From Methanosarcina sp. (GTDB taxonomy: Archaea > Halobacteriota > Methanosarcinia > Methanosarcinales > Methanosarcinaceae): DNA of 5,155 bases. A program made the position numbers and the translations under genes. The stretch covers positions 5,145 through 10,299 of the forward strand of contig PMJC01000214.1 of the NCBI GenBank assembly GCA_003157235.1. The letters are read 5' to 3'. A model generated the notes under the pieces. It was not told the DNA's origin and made no database searches. It worked only from the letters and a program-made list of their open reading frames with translations. How positions within the stretch are numbered: position 1 is the stretch's first letter; each line of letters begins with the position of its first letter. This document shows, in pieces, positions 1 through 5,029 of this stretch.

Positions 1-176
1 TGAGTCAAAACCTCAATTGCAATTTTGCCTGCCTTTCCGGCACGTAGTAACGTGTAAATGGGTGGCAAATGATCCTTAAACCATATATCTACAACACTGC
101 CACGCACTGAGACTACAGAGCCGAAGTTCACAGCATTGTTCTGCTTACCCATAGGATCTTTAATAGTTCGTTTCAT
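1..176 (-). CDS. atpD: N-ATPase (bacterial-type F1Fo) subunit beta, N-terminal 58 codons, runs off left edge
   Basis: Catalytic beta subunit of a rotary F-type ATPase at the cytoplasmic membrane. Only the N-terminal beta-barrel domain is in the window, so the Walker A motif cannot be seen. The translation begins MKRTIKDPMGKQ, then has the beta-subunit signature VNFGSVVSVRGSVVDIWF (residues 17-33) and HLPPIY (36-41), ending at KIAIEVLT. The LPPIYTLLRAG wording is typical of the N-ATPase branch, as I recall it, rather than of the archaeal A-type subunits. The ATG at 176 is the only start: a stop lies 15 codons upstream in frame with no ATG, GTG or TTG between. An AGAGGT Shine-Dalgarno (188-193) sits 11 nt upstream. 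A three-codon ORF (184-173) overlaps the start as ATGA. In known N-ATPase operons atpD comes first, which fits the gene-free DNA upstream. All three Arg codons are CGN, weakly consistent with bacterial origin. Confidence 0.85.
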   Translation of the reverse strand, partial: MKRTIKDPMGKQNNAVNFGSVVSVRGSVVDIWFKDHLPPIYTLLRAGKAGKIAIEVLT

Positions 177-237
177 GCTTGCATCGTACCTCTTTGCATT
201 TGAGCGACTTGTTTTCTCTTAGATTGGGTATTGTTTG

Positions 238-265
238 TGAAAATTGAATGACTATAATGAAAATT
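238..265 (-). promoter_or_regulatory. Possible atpD promoter with TATA-like box inside a TGAAAATT direct repeat
   Basis: On the minus strand the sequence CATTATAGT (251-259) resembles an archaeal TATA box. It would place a start site near 228 and give a leader of about 50 nt before the atpD ATG at 176. The octamer TGAAAATT occurs at 238-245 and again at 258-265 on the plus strand, 20 bp apart, which puts both copies on the same helix face on either side of the TATA-like box. The repeat is directly visible; its use as a promoter or operator is inference. Confidence 0.25.
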
Positions 266-305
266 CATGCGTCTTCGGTTAATTGGGGAATCATGATAAA
301 TTGCT

Positions 306-530
306 CTATTCCCAAATGTCTTCCAAAATATTCGTTGGTTTGATATTGGAAAAAGGTATAGATTTTAGCTTTGGTGCTAAATTTAGGATTATTTTTGCTT
401 CAAACTCGCCAGTACATAACCAAGAGAATTCTTCAACCAATGACCAATGGATCAAATTCACATTCAGCTTAGTGCCACAAAATCCACAATAAGTAGAAAA
501 AGCGAGAGGGAAAAAAGAGTGATTGTTCAA
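306..530 (-). CDS. Doubtful small ORF or gene remnant with a CxxC motif
   Basis: An open frame of 74 codons on the minus strand, starting at TTG (530) because no ATG is available and a stop lies two codons upstream. It contains STYCGFCGTKL near residues 12-22, which resembles one half of a zinc ribbon. A second CxxC is absent; the only other Cys is in WLCTGEF, so a normal zinc site cannot form. No good Shine-Dalgarno has correct spacing: GAGGT lies about 13 nt upstream. It ends in TAG (306-308). A plus-strand frame of 69 codons overlaps it and looks less protein-like. It could be a fragment of a decayed gene or chance. I do not recognise the family. Confidence 0.22.
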   Translation of the reverse strand: MNNHSFFPLAFSTYCGFCGTKLNVNLIHWSLVEEFSWLCTGEFEAKIILNLAPKLKSIPFSNIKPTNILEDIWE

Positions 531-865
531 CTTTCAAGCAATAACCTCGTCAAGAGAATAATATCGCTTTCAAAGATCGGTTTTACGATAATAAATTATT
601 TATTACTTTGTTTACATGTATCTCAGAAATAAAAGACATTATTTTAATATATCAAATTTTGGTGGTTCGCACGTACTCAGATATTTGCAGCGGATTGCAC
701 CATAGAAAATTAGATTTTTAATGCTGATATCATTTATTTATGGAATATTCTCTCGTCAACTGACGACTTTGCAGAGCCATATAATCAAAATTATAGAGCG
801 ATTTTAATAAAAATGCGTATAAATAATTTAGATTTAATTAAGGATTTCTACAAAGCTTTTCTTTA

Positions 866-966
866 GGAGACTTTTTAGTATCATCTGAATCATCAATATT
901 TATCATTAATTCTACTAGCAATTAACTGCAATCAATCCTAATTATCGGCAAGAATAAAAAGTCTCC
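866..966. repeat. 101-bp unit bounded by a perfect 12-bp inverted repeat
   Basis: GGAGACTTTTTA (866-877) is the exact reverse complement of TAAAAAGTCTCC (955-966), separated by 77 bp of AT-rich sequence containing three ATCAT(C/T) motifs. A CTTT tetramer lies just outside each end (861-864 and 967-970; one extra base on the left). The terminal repeats plus a possible short duplication resemble a miniature inverted-repeat element. The same arrangement could be a long-loop RNA stem. There is no coding capacity inside. The inverted repeat is certain; the element interpretation is speculative. Confidence 0.4.
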
Positions 967-1001
967 CTTTTATCCTTTAAGAGCTTTTATTAACGTTAAA
1001 A

Positions 1002-1019
1002 TCATCCCTAAAGGGATGA
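1002..1019. repeat. 7-bp hairpin TCATCCC/GGGATGA
   Basis: TCATCCC (1002-1008) and GGGATGA (1013-1019) can pair around a TAAA loop. It lies about 150 bp upstream of the DUF1890 start, next to the palindrome TTAACGTTAA (990-999). It could be a protein-binding site or an RNA hairpin in a long leader. There is no downstream T-tract to support a terminator. Function unknown. Confidence 0.3.
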
Positions 1020-1165
1020 AACATGGATTTTACAGGGAACATGGTTTAATTAAAAAATTGTCTTTTTTAAAGAATTTTAGCCGCCATATCAATTGCAAAA
1101 GTTGAAATTCAGGATTAACACATATCTAATTCTCATAGATAAAACAACCCAGAGATGAAAATGCT

Positions 1166-1624
1166 ATGCTCGACGGAAAAGTGCTCTTCATGATAGGATG
1201 TCCCGAGATCCCAATTCAAACTAGCATTGCCTTGTATCTTTCTCATAAACTGACCAATTTAGGGTTCACTGTAACAGTCGCTGGGACAGATGCCGCAACC
1301 AAGCTTTTGAAGGTCTCTGATTCCGATGGCTATTATGTAAAAAACTTGGTGAATCTAGATAAAATCCTAGAGGATATTATTGAGAAAAGAATATATTTCG
1401 ACATATGCTTTGCTTTTATGCATAATGATGCTGGAATGACATATGCTTCTACCATGAGTGCCATTTCTCAGGCTAAGATATACTCCATAGTTTTTGGCAG
1501 GAACTCCGAAGCTCTGTCCGAAACAATTGAATTCAATTGTGAAAAGATCGTTGTGAATGATGTTCATAATCCCTCTCGTCTCAAAAATAAGCTAGATAAA
1601 GTGATGGAGGATATAGTCAAATGA
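1166..1624 (+). CDS. DUF1890 family protein (methanogen-specific)
   Basis: A 152-residue soluble protein that I assign to DUF1890 from overall sequence character; the biochemical function is not known to me. The N-terminus has a hydrophobic strand (KVLFMI, 5-10) leading into GCPEIPIQ (11-18), then an amphipathic helix (IALYLSHKL) and a second strand (FTVTVAG, 34-40), which suggests an alpha/beta Rossmann-like fold. A conserved-looking HNDAGMTY segment (86-93) follows FDICFAFM. The C-terminus is a charged helix. There is no signal peptide or membrane segment. The ATG at 1166 is preceded by a weak GAGATGA (1152-1158). An ATG at 1161 is in another frame. The stop TGA overlaps the start of the DUF1894 gene as ATGA, so the two are probably translated together. 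No Fe-S or nucleotide-binding motif is evident. Confidence 0.8.
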   Translation: MLDGKVLFMIGCPEIPIQTSIALYLSHKLTNLGFTVTVAGTDAATKLLKVSDSDGYYVKNLVNLDKILEDIIEKRIYFDICFAFMHNDAGMTYASTMSAISQAKIYSIVFGRNSEALSETIEFNCEKIVVNDVHNPSRLKNKLDKVMEDIVK

Positions 1625-1917
1625 GCTGCATTGAACAGATGAAATACGAGATTCTCCTGGAAAAAATGACTTTTAAAGAGTCCAGAGAGTTCATTGAGAA
1701 AAACTCTGACGAGGTTTACTATGTACCTCCTGGGTACAAGATCTTCAATAACTACTACGTAATAGGAATACCACCAATTGCTTTAGGGATAAAGGGCAAT
1801 TCTCTGATTTTCACTTATACAAAACCCTGCTATGGAACTTTTGTCCTTTCTATAGATAGTGAGGATAGCAGAAAAGAAATCTCTAGGCTTAGAGAGGTAG
1901 GGAAGGAAAATGCATAG
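1621..1917 (+). CDS. DUF1894 family protein (methanogen-specific)
   Basis: A 98-residue protein that I assign to DUF1894. As I recall, the structurally studied member is Methanothermobacter MTH1880, a small calcium-binding alpha/beta protein encoded next to hdrCB (heterodisulfide reductase), which hints at a role linked to methanogenesis. Recognisable segments are VPPGYKIF (35-42), IGIPPIALGI (48-57) and TKPCYGTFVL (67-76), followed by a charged helical tail. There is no membrane segment. The ATG overlaps the DUF1890 stop by 4 nt, and a strong GGAGG (1606-1610) lies 10 nt upstream, so the start is secure. No hdr gene is present beside the pair here. The stop is TAG (1915-1917), which is a pyrrolysine codon in Methanosarcina. 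A protein-like -1 frame continues past the stop (see 1893-2084), so the C-terminus may have been altered by a single-base loss in the GGAAAAT run near 1905-1911. Confidence 0.8.
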   Translation: MSCIEQMKYEILLEKMTFKESREFIEKNSDEVYYVPPGYKIFNNYYVIGIPPIALGIKGNSLIFTYTKPCYGTFVLSIDSEDSRKEISRLREVGKENA

Positions 1918-2084
1918 ACCTCATTGAAGAATGCCAGCTCTCTTGAAAATTCCAAGAAGCCCCAACCAAGCTTCCAAGATATTTGGAAAAAATGAACTTC
2001 AAACGTCCGGTCATAATCAAGATCTCAGAAGAGGATTCCAACATAATGTCATACAGTATTGATTCTCACTTTCTTGCAAGTTGA
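1893..2084 (+). pseudogene. Possible decayed coding tail in the -1 frame after DUF1894
   Basis: Reading the frame of position 1893, the sequence gives GKCIDLIEECQLS, one TGA (1944-1946), then KFQEAPTKLPRYLEKMNF, RPVIIKISEEDS and further residues up to a TGA at 2082-2084. The composition is protein-like (charged helix, then a hydrophobic strand), although no start with a Shine-Dalgarno is present. One added A in the run near 1907-1910 would join it to DUF1894 as VGKEKCIDLIEECQLS. It may be a frameshifted C-terminus of DUF1894, a remnant of a separate downstream gene, or chance in a short gap. The 30-codon ORF from the ATG at 1992 lies within it. I do not recognise a family. Confidence 0.3.
1972..1992. 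terminator. Small hairpin with adjacent six-A run in the convergent gap
   Basis: TTCCAA (1972-1977) and TTGGAA (1983-1988) form a 6-bp inverted repeat around GATAT. A run of six A (1987-1992) overlaps its right arm. On the minus strand this gives a T6 tract about 125 nt downstream of the purM stop, which could serve archaeal U-tract termination of the ask-purM transcript. The T-tract precedes the hairpin on that strand, so this is not a bacterial-style terminator. Weak call. Confidence 0.2.
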
Positions 2085-2115
2085 TTTTCTAAATTGGGTT
2101 TTACACTCTTTGAAT

Positions 2116-3114
2116 CTATATTACCATGCCTTTTATCCTGATCCCGCTTTCTACGATTTTTCCGACTATCTTTCCACCGGTAATTTCTGCAGCTTTTGCT
2201 GCATCTACTTCCGGCAGGATAACAAGAAAGCCCATACCCATATTGAAAGTTCTGTACATTTCAAGATCTTCTACTCTTCCTTCTTCTTGCAGGAATTTAA
2301 AAATCTCATGAGGTTCAAGAGGATCGTAAAAGTCAAAGCCCAGTTTTGTTACTCTCCTCAGCTTCAAAAGCCCGCTACCTGTTATGTGGGCAAGTCCGTG
2401 AACTTCACATACCTTAAGTACATCAAGAATCTCGATATAAATTCTTGTCGGGGTTAGGAGTTCGTCGCCTATAGTTTTTGAACTATTATAGGGACAGGAA
2501 TCATAATAAGAATATCCCGCTTCTTCAATGATCTTCCTTACAAGAGTGTAACCGTTGCTATGAACACCTATGCTGGGAATCCCGACAACTACATCTCCCA
2601 TCTTGACTTTTCCTCCTTCAATAATCTTATCTTTTTTGACAATTCCAAGACATGTACCTGCAAGATCAAAGCCTTTGATTATATCAGGCATTGTTGCGGT
2701 TTCCCCACCTACAATAGACATTCTGGAGATTTCAGCTCCTATCAGCAGTCCTTCTCCGATCTGTTCGGCAAATCCTTCGTCATGCTTTTCCAGGGCAAGG
2801 TAGTCCAAGAAGGCTACAGGTTCAGCTCCTATGGCAAGTAGGTCATTAACATTCATAGCAATACAGTCTATTCCAACAGTATTCCATCTATGCATCTCGT
2901 TTGCGATAAGTACTTTTGAACCCACTCCATCCATTGTCAAGGCAAGGGCATATTCCCCGAAATCCAGGAGTCCTGCATAGTGACCTATCCCTATTAGGGG
3001 AGCACCGATGCCTTTTCGAACATAGCTGAATTTTTCGATGATTTTTTTGATTGTTTTTTCTTCTTTTGCAATATCTACGCCTGAATCAGCGTATGTCAAA
3101 TGCTTCCCGCTCAT
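2116..3114 (-). CDS. purM: Phosphoribosylformylglycinamidine cyclo-ligase (AIR synthetase)
   Basis: Cytosolic purine enzyme that uses ATP to convert FGAM into aminoimidazole ribonucleotide. The 332-residue product has the PurM landmarks in order: LTYADSGVDI (6-15), DGVGSK (62-67), NDLLAIGAEP (90-99), GGETA (136-140), IPSIGVHSNGY (179-189), LAHITGSG (241-248) and FNMGMG (290-295). Length matches archaeal PurM and is slightly shorter than the roughly 345-residue bacterial enzyme. The frame is open back to 3207, but the ATG at 3114 is chosen because PurM proteins begin a few residues before LTYADSGVDI and because the longer version would overlap aspartate kinase by 59 bp. Its Shine-Dalgarno (AAGGG, about 6 nt upstream) is weak. 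It lies 34 bp after ask on the same strand, so it is probably co-transcribed and perhaps partly dependent on ask translation. The stop is TAG; reading through would add only a few residues before TAA. Confidence 0.96.
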   Translation of the reverse strand: MSGKHLTYADSGVDIAKEEKTIKKIIEKFSYVRKGIGAPLIGIGHYAGLLDFGEYALALTMDGVGSKVLIANEMHRWNTVGIDCIAMNVNDLLAIGAEPVAFLDYLALEKHDEGFAEQIGEGLLIGAEISRMSIVGGETATMPDIIKGFDLAGTCLGIVKKDKIIEGGKVKMGDVVVGIPSIGVHSNGYTLVRKIIEEAGYSYYDSCPYNSSKTIGDELLTPTRIYIEILDVLKVCEVHGLAHITGSGLLKLRRVTKLGFDFYDPLEPHEIFKFLQEEGRVEDLEMYRTFNMGMGFLVILPEVDAAKAAEITGGKIVGKIVESGIRIKGMVI

Positions 3115-3148
3115 TATCTGCCCTTCATGTTTTTTTTCATAATTTTTT

Positions 3149-4549
3149 TCAATTTTCGTTATATAGTTTGAATTCGTCATGCAGGATCCTGACTGCAGCA
3201 AATGCATCTTCTTCTCGAACCACGAAAGAGATATTGTATTGAGAAGAGCCCTGACTGATCATGATAATATTTATCATTGAATTCCCAAGAGCTCCAAAAA
3301 CTCGTTTTGCAATACCCGGTGTTCCTGCCATACCTGCACCGACAACTGCAATTACGCAGACATTTTCATCTGAGTTGATCTCTTTTACTATTTCGCGGTT
3401 GAATTCGGCATGAAGAGCTTTTAATGCGGCTTTAGCATGCGCTTCGCTAACCACAAAAGAAATATTGGACTCGGAAGAGCCCTGGCTGATCATAACAACA
3501 TTCACTCCGGCGTTCGCAAGCGCCGTAAAAAGCCTTGCTACAGTTCCAATTGCCCCTGCCATCTCTGCGCCTGATACGTTAATTAGGGTCACATCTTTGA
3601 TCAGACTTATGGCTTTTACAACGTGCTTGCACTGGAACTTCTCCGCAACAACGAGGGTTCCAGAAAACTCTGGGTTAAAAGTATTTTTAACACGTACAGG
3701 AATGCGTTCTCTCATTGCAGGCTCAATTGTACGCGGATGCAGCACGTTAGCTCCGAAGTAAGAGAGTTCCATGGCTTCAGAATAAGAAATTTGTGGGATC
3801 GTTTTTGCTTCAGGTATGATTCTCGGGTCAGTAGTCATGATCCCGTTCACTTCTTTCCAGAGCCAGATCTCATCGGCTTTTAGGGAAGCACCCAGAATGG
3901 AAGCTGTAAAGTCAGATCCACTCCTTCCCAGGGTAGTAACAATTCCGTTTTCATTTTCTCCGATAAAACCTGTGATTACGATAACCTGTGAACCAAGTAT
4001 GCACTCAAGTCTATTTTTTACAAGTTCATACGTTTTTTCAAGAGGCCTGGCATTTCCGTAATCCGATGAAGTTATTATTCCTATTTCTCCACCTGTGTAA
4101 TCGGTTGATGCTATTCCAAGAGATCGAATGGCTCCTGAGACAATTGGAGCAGCTAAGCGTTCTCCGTAAGAGGAGATATAGTCAATAGACCTGGGAGTAA
4201 GCTCACCAAGATAACAAATTCCAATTAGAGCTTTTTCGAGCTCTTCAATGCGGTGATCGAGAATTTGGAGTACTTCTTTTGCAACTTTGGGTTCATCAAT
4301 TGCATCCTTTACGGCTTCATGGTGTTTTTTTGTAAGTTCTGTTTTAAACTTTTTAATAAGGCTCACTTTGCCTTTTGTTGAGGCAAAAAATGCATTATCC
4401 AAAAGCTTGTCTGTTACCCCACTCAATGCCGAGGTTACTACCACGATTTGGTTGCCTTCATCATGGTACTTTTTCAGAATTTGTGCAACCTGGCTTATCC
4501 TTTTTCCGTTCCCAACGGAAGTTCCTCCAAATTTCATTACAATTTTCAT
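3149..4549 (-). CDS. Aspartate kinase with two C-terminal ACT domains
   Basis: Phosphorylates aspartate with ATP, the first step toward lysine, threonine, methionine and isoleucine. The 466-residue protein has the amino-acid-kinase domain with KFGGTSVG (6-13), SSYGERL (126-132), TTLGRSGSD (205-213) and NGIMTTDPR (235-243), then two ACT domains (about 313-380 and 396-462). Each ACT domain carries MISQGSS (353-359 and 430-436), the segment that contributes to allosteric amino-acid binding, so feedback inhibition is expected; which amino acid acts cannot be read from sequence. It is a monofunctional enzyme with no homoserine dehydrogenase domain; the Methanocaldococcus enzyme is about the same size, as I recall. 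The ATG at 4549 (MKIVMKFGGTS) is preferred over the ATG at 4570: GTGAT, complementary to the archaeal 16S 3' end, lies 6 nt upstream, and family members start just before KFGGTS. First gene of the probable ask-purM transcript. Often called lysC, ask or thrA-like; I leave the symbol empty. Confidence 0.95.
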   Translation of the reverse strand: MKIVMKFGGTSVGNGKRISQVAQILKKYHDEGNQIVVVTSALSGVTDKLLDNAFFASTKGKVSLIKKFKTELTKKHHEAVKDAIDEPKVAKEVLQILDHRIEELEKALIGICYLGELTPRSIDYISSYGERLAAPIVSGAIRSLGIASTDYTGGEIGIITSSDYGNARPLEKTYELVKNRLECILGSQVIVITGFIGENENGIVTTLGRSGSDFTASILGASLKADEIWLWKEVNGIMTTDPRIIPEAKTIPQISYSEAMELSYFGANVLHPRTIEPAMRERIPVRVKNTFNPEFSGTLVVAEKFQCKHVVKAISLIKDVTLINVSGAEMAGAIGTVARLFTALANAGVNVVMISQGSSESNISFVVSEAHAKAALKALHAEFNREIVKEINSDENVCVIAVVGAGMAGTPGIAKRVFGALGNSMINIIMISQGSSQYNISFVVREEDAFAAVRILHDEFKLYNEN

Positions 4550-4602
4550 AATCAAATCACGTTTTAACATTAGCTAGGTTATTTCTTACGTCGTTCTTTA
4601 TC

Positions 4603-4610
4603 CTTATAAT
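4603..4610 (-). promoter_or_regulatory. Candidate TATA box for ask-purM
   Basis: On the minus strand the sequence ATTATAAG matches an archaeal TATA element. A start site about 25 nt downstream would be near 4580, leaving a leader of about 30 nt before the ATG at 4549 that contains the GTGAT Shine-Dalgarno (4556-4560). A leader that short leaves no room for a riboswitch. The 9-bp repeats lie immediately upstream, overlapping the expected BRE position. Inference from position and sequence only. Confidence 0.4.
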
Positions 4611-4612
4611 GC

Positions 4613-4639
4613 TAACATTGATAACATTGATAACTTTGG
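4613..4639. repeat. Three tandem 9-bp repeats next to the ask promoter
   Basis: TAACATTGA (4613-4621) and TAACATTGA (4622-4630) are identical, followed by TAACTTTGG (4631-4639) with two mismatches. A further TAACATT occurs at 4565-4571, near the ask start. Three copies abut the candidate TATA box and one lies downstream of the predicted start site, an arrangement suiting an operator that controls ask-purM. Simple slippage could also make two identical copies. Confidence 0.6.
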
Positions 4640-4795
4640 TTTGAACTGTTTTTAACGATTACCTGAATTAATATTTAATTTCAAGTCAGAACATCTATTA
4701 TGCCCTTGGTCTATTCTCGATAAAATGATTCCTATGTAAAGAACGATTTGCTTAGGCTTTTTGGTTACATGATATTTTTAAGCTGAGAACCCGCC

Positions 4796-4810
4796 TTGTA
4801 TAGGATACAA
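4796..4810. repeat. Palindrome TTGTAT-AGG-ATACAA
   Basis: Six-bp arms with a 3-bp centre, immediately next to a TATA-like stretch (4812-4824). Read on the minus strand, the palindrome falls just downstream of the TATA-like element, where a repressor could block initiation; any such transcript would have a leader of about 240 nt before ask. It could be a dimeric regulator site or chance in AT-rich DNA. Confidence 0.3.
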
Positions 4811-4984
4811 TACTATATTATAATTTTGTGTAAACAATAGTCCCACTTTGCTGTGTTTTCGAATGACTATTTTTATTCGGTTACAATTTTTCCTCAATAA
4901 TTCACAAGAAAAAACTTCATTCATACATCTTCATTCTATTTTTTGTAATCGGCTATACAAAATTCAATATCTAAAGGTTCTAAA

Positions 4985-4997
4985 GTATAAATTATAC
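4985..4997. repeat. Palindrome GTATAA-A-TTATAC
   Basis: A 13-bp palindrome with one central base, made of TATA-like halves. It sits in gene-free DNA and could be a promoter element readable in either direction or a regulator site. The same ATAC/GTAT core occurs in the palindrome at 4796-4810. No gene can be tied to it within the window. Confidence 0.25.
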
Positions 4998-5029
4998 AGA
5001 GTCTCTACTAAACGGCTATTTTGATTTTT

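Larger units (their letters stand above)
177..1165. other. Long AT-rich spacer between divergent atpD and the DUF1890 gene
   Basis: Almost 1 kb with no ORF I can assign to a family. It should contain the divergent promoters for atpD (left, minus strand) and the DUF1890/DUF1894 pair (right, plus strand). It is very AT-rich and dense in stops in most frames. Structures seen in it are listed separately: a weak minus-strand ORF (306-530), TGAAAATT repeats (238-265), an inverted-repeat unit (866-966) and short palindromes. Palindromes are TCGTCA/TGACGA (753-766), TTAACGTTAA (990-999) and TCATCCC/GGGATGA (1002-1019). I see no tRNA, rRNA or CRISPR array. A TATA-like TTTTAATATAT on the plus strand (642-652) has no gene behind it, so an unannotated small RNA is possible but unsupported. 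Confidence 0.7.

Noticed and set aside
283..492. Plus-strand ORF of 69 codons opposite the CxxC ORF
   Set aside because: No ribosome-binding site and no motif; less protein-like than the already doubtful minus-strand frame.
447..632. Plus-strand ORF of 61 codons in the spacer
   Set aside because: No family resemblance or ribosome site; length is compatible with chance in this AT-rich stretch.
721..807. 28-codon plus-strand ORF
   Set aside because: No ribosome site, no recognisable sequence, and the length is expected by chance; its TCGTCA/TGACGA palindrome is noted under the spacer.
1023..1049. Eight-codon ORF (MDFTGNMV) preceded by AGGGATGA, possible leader peptide
   Set aside because: It lies more than 110 bp before the DUF1890 gene, has no attenuator structure after it and contains no regulatory codon run.
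2059..2457. Plus-strand ORF of 132 codons opposite purM
   Set aside because: It is the antisense shadow of purM, has no family features and begins in the convergent gap without a ribosome site.
3115..3207. N-terminal extension of PurM by 31 residues from the ATG at 3207
   Set aside because: It would overlap aspartate kinase by 59 bp, and PurM proteins normally begin just before LTYADSGVDI, which the ATG at 3114 provides.
4550..4570. Aspartate kinase start at 4570
   Set aside because: No ribosome-binding sequence lies before it, while the ATG at 4549 has GTGAT at good spacing and matches the family N-terminus.
3465..4577. Several plus-strand ORFs opposite aspartate kinase
   Set aside because: Low-complexity shadows of a well-supported kinase gene, without ribosome sites or recognisable domains.
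4550..4620. Lysine riboswitch ahead of aspartate kinase
   Set aside because: The likely leader is only about 30 nt, and no lysine-box-like helices are visible.
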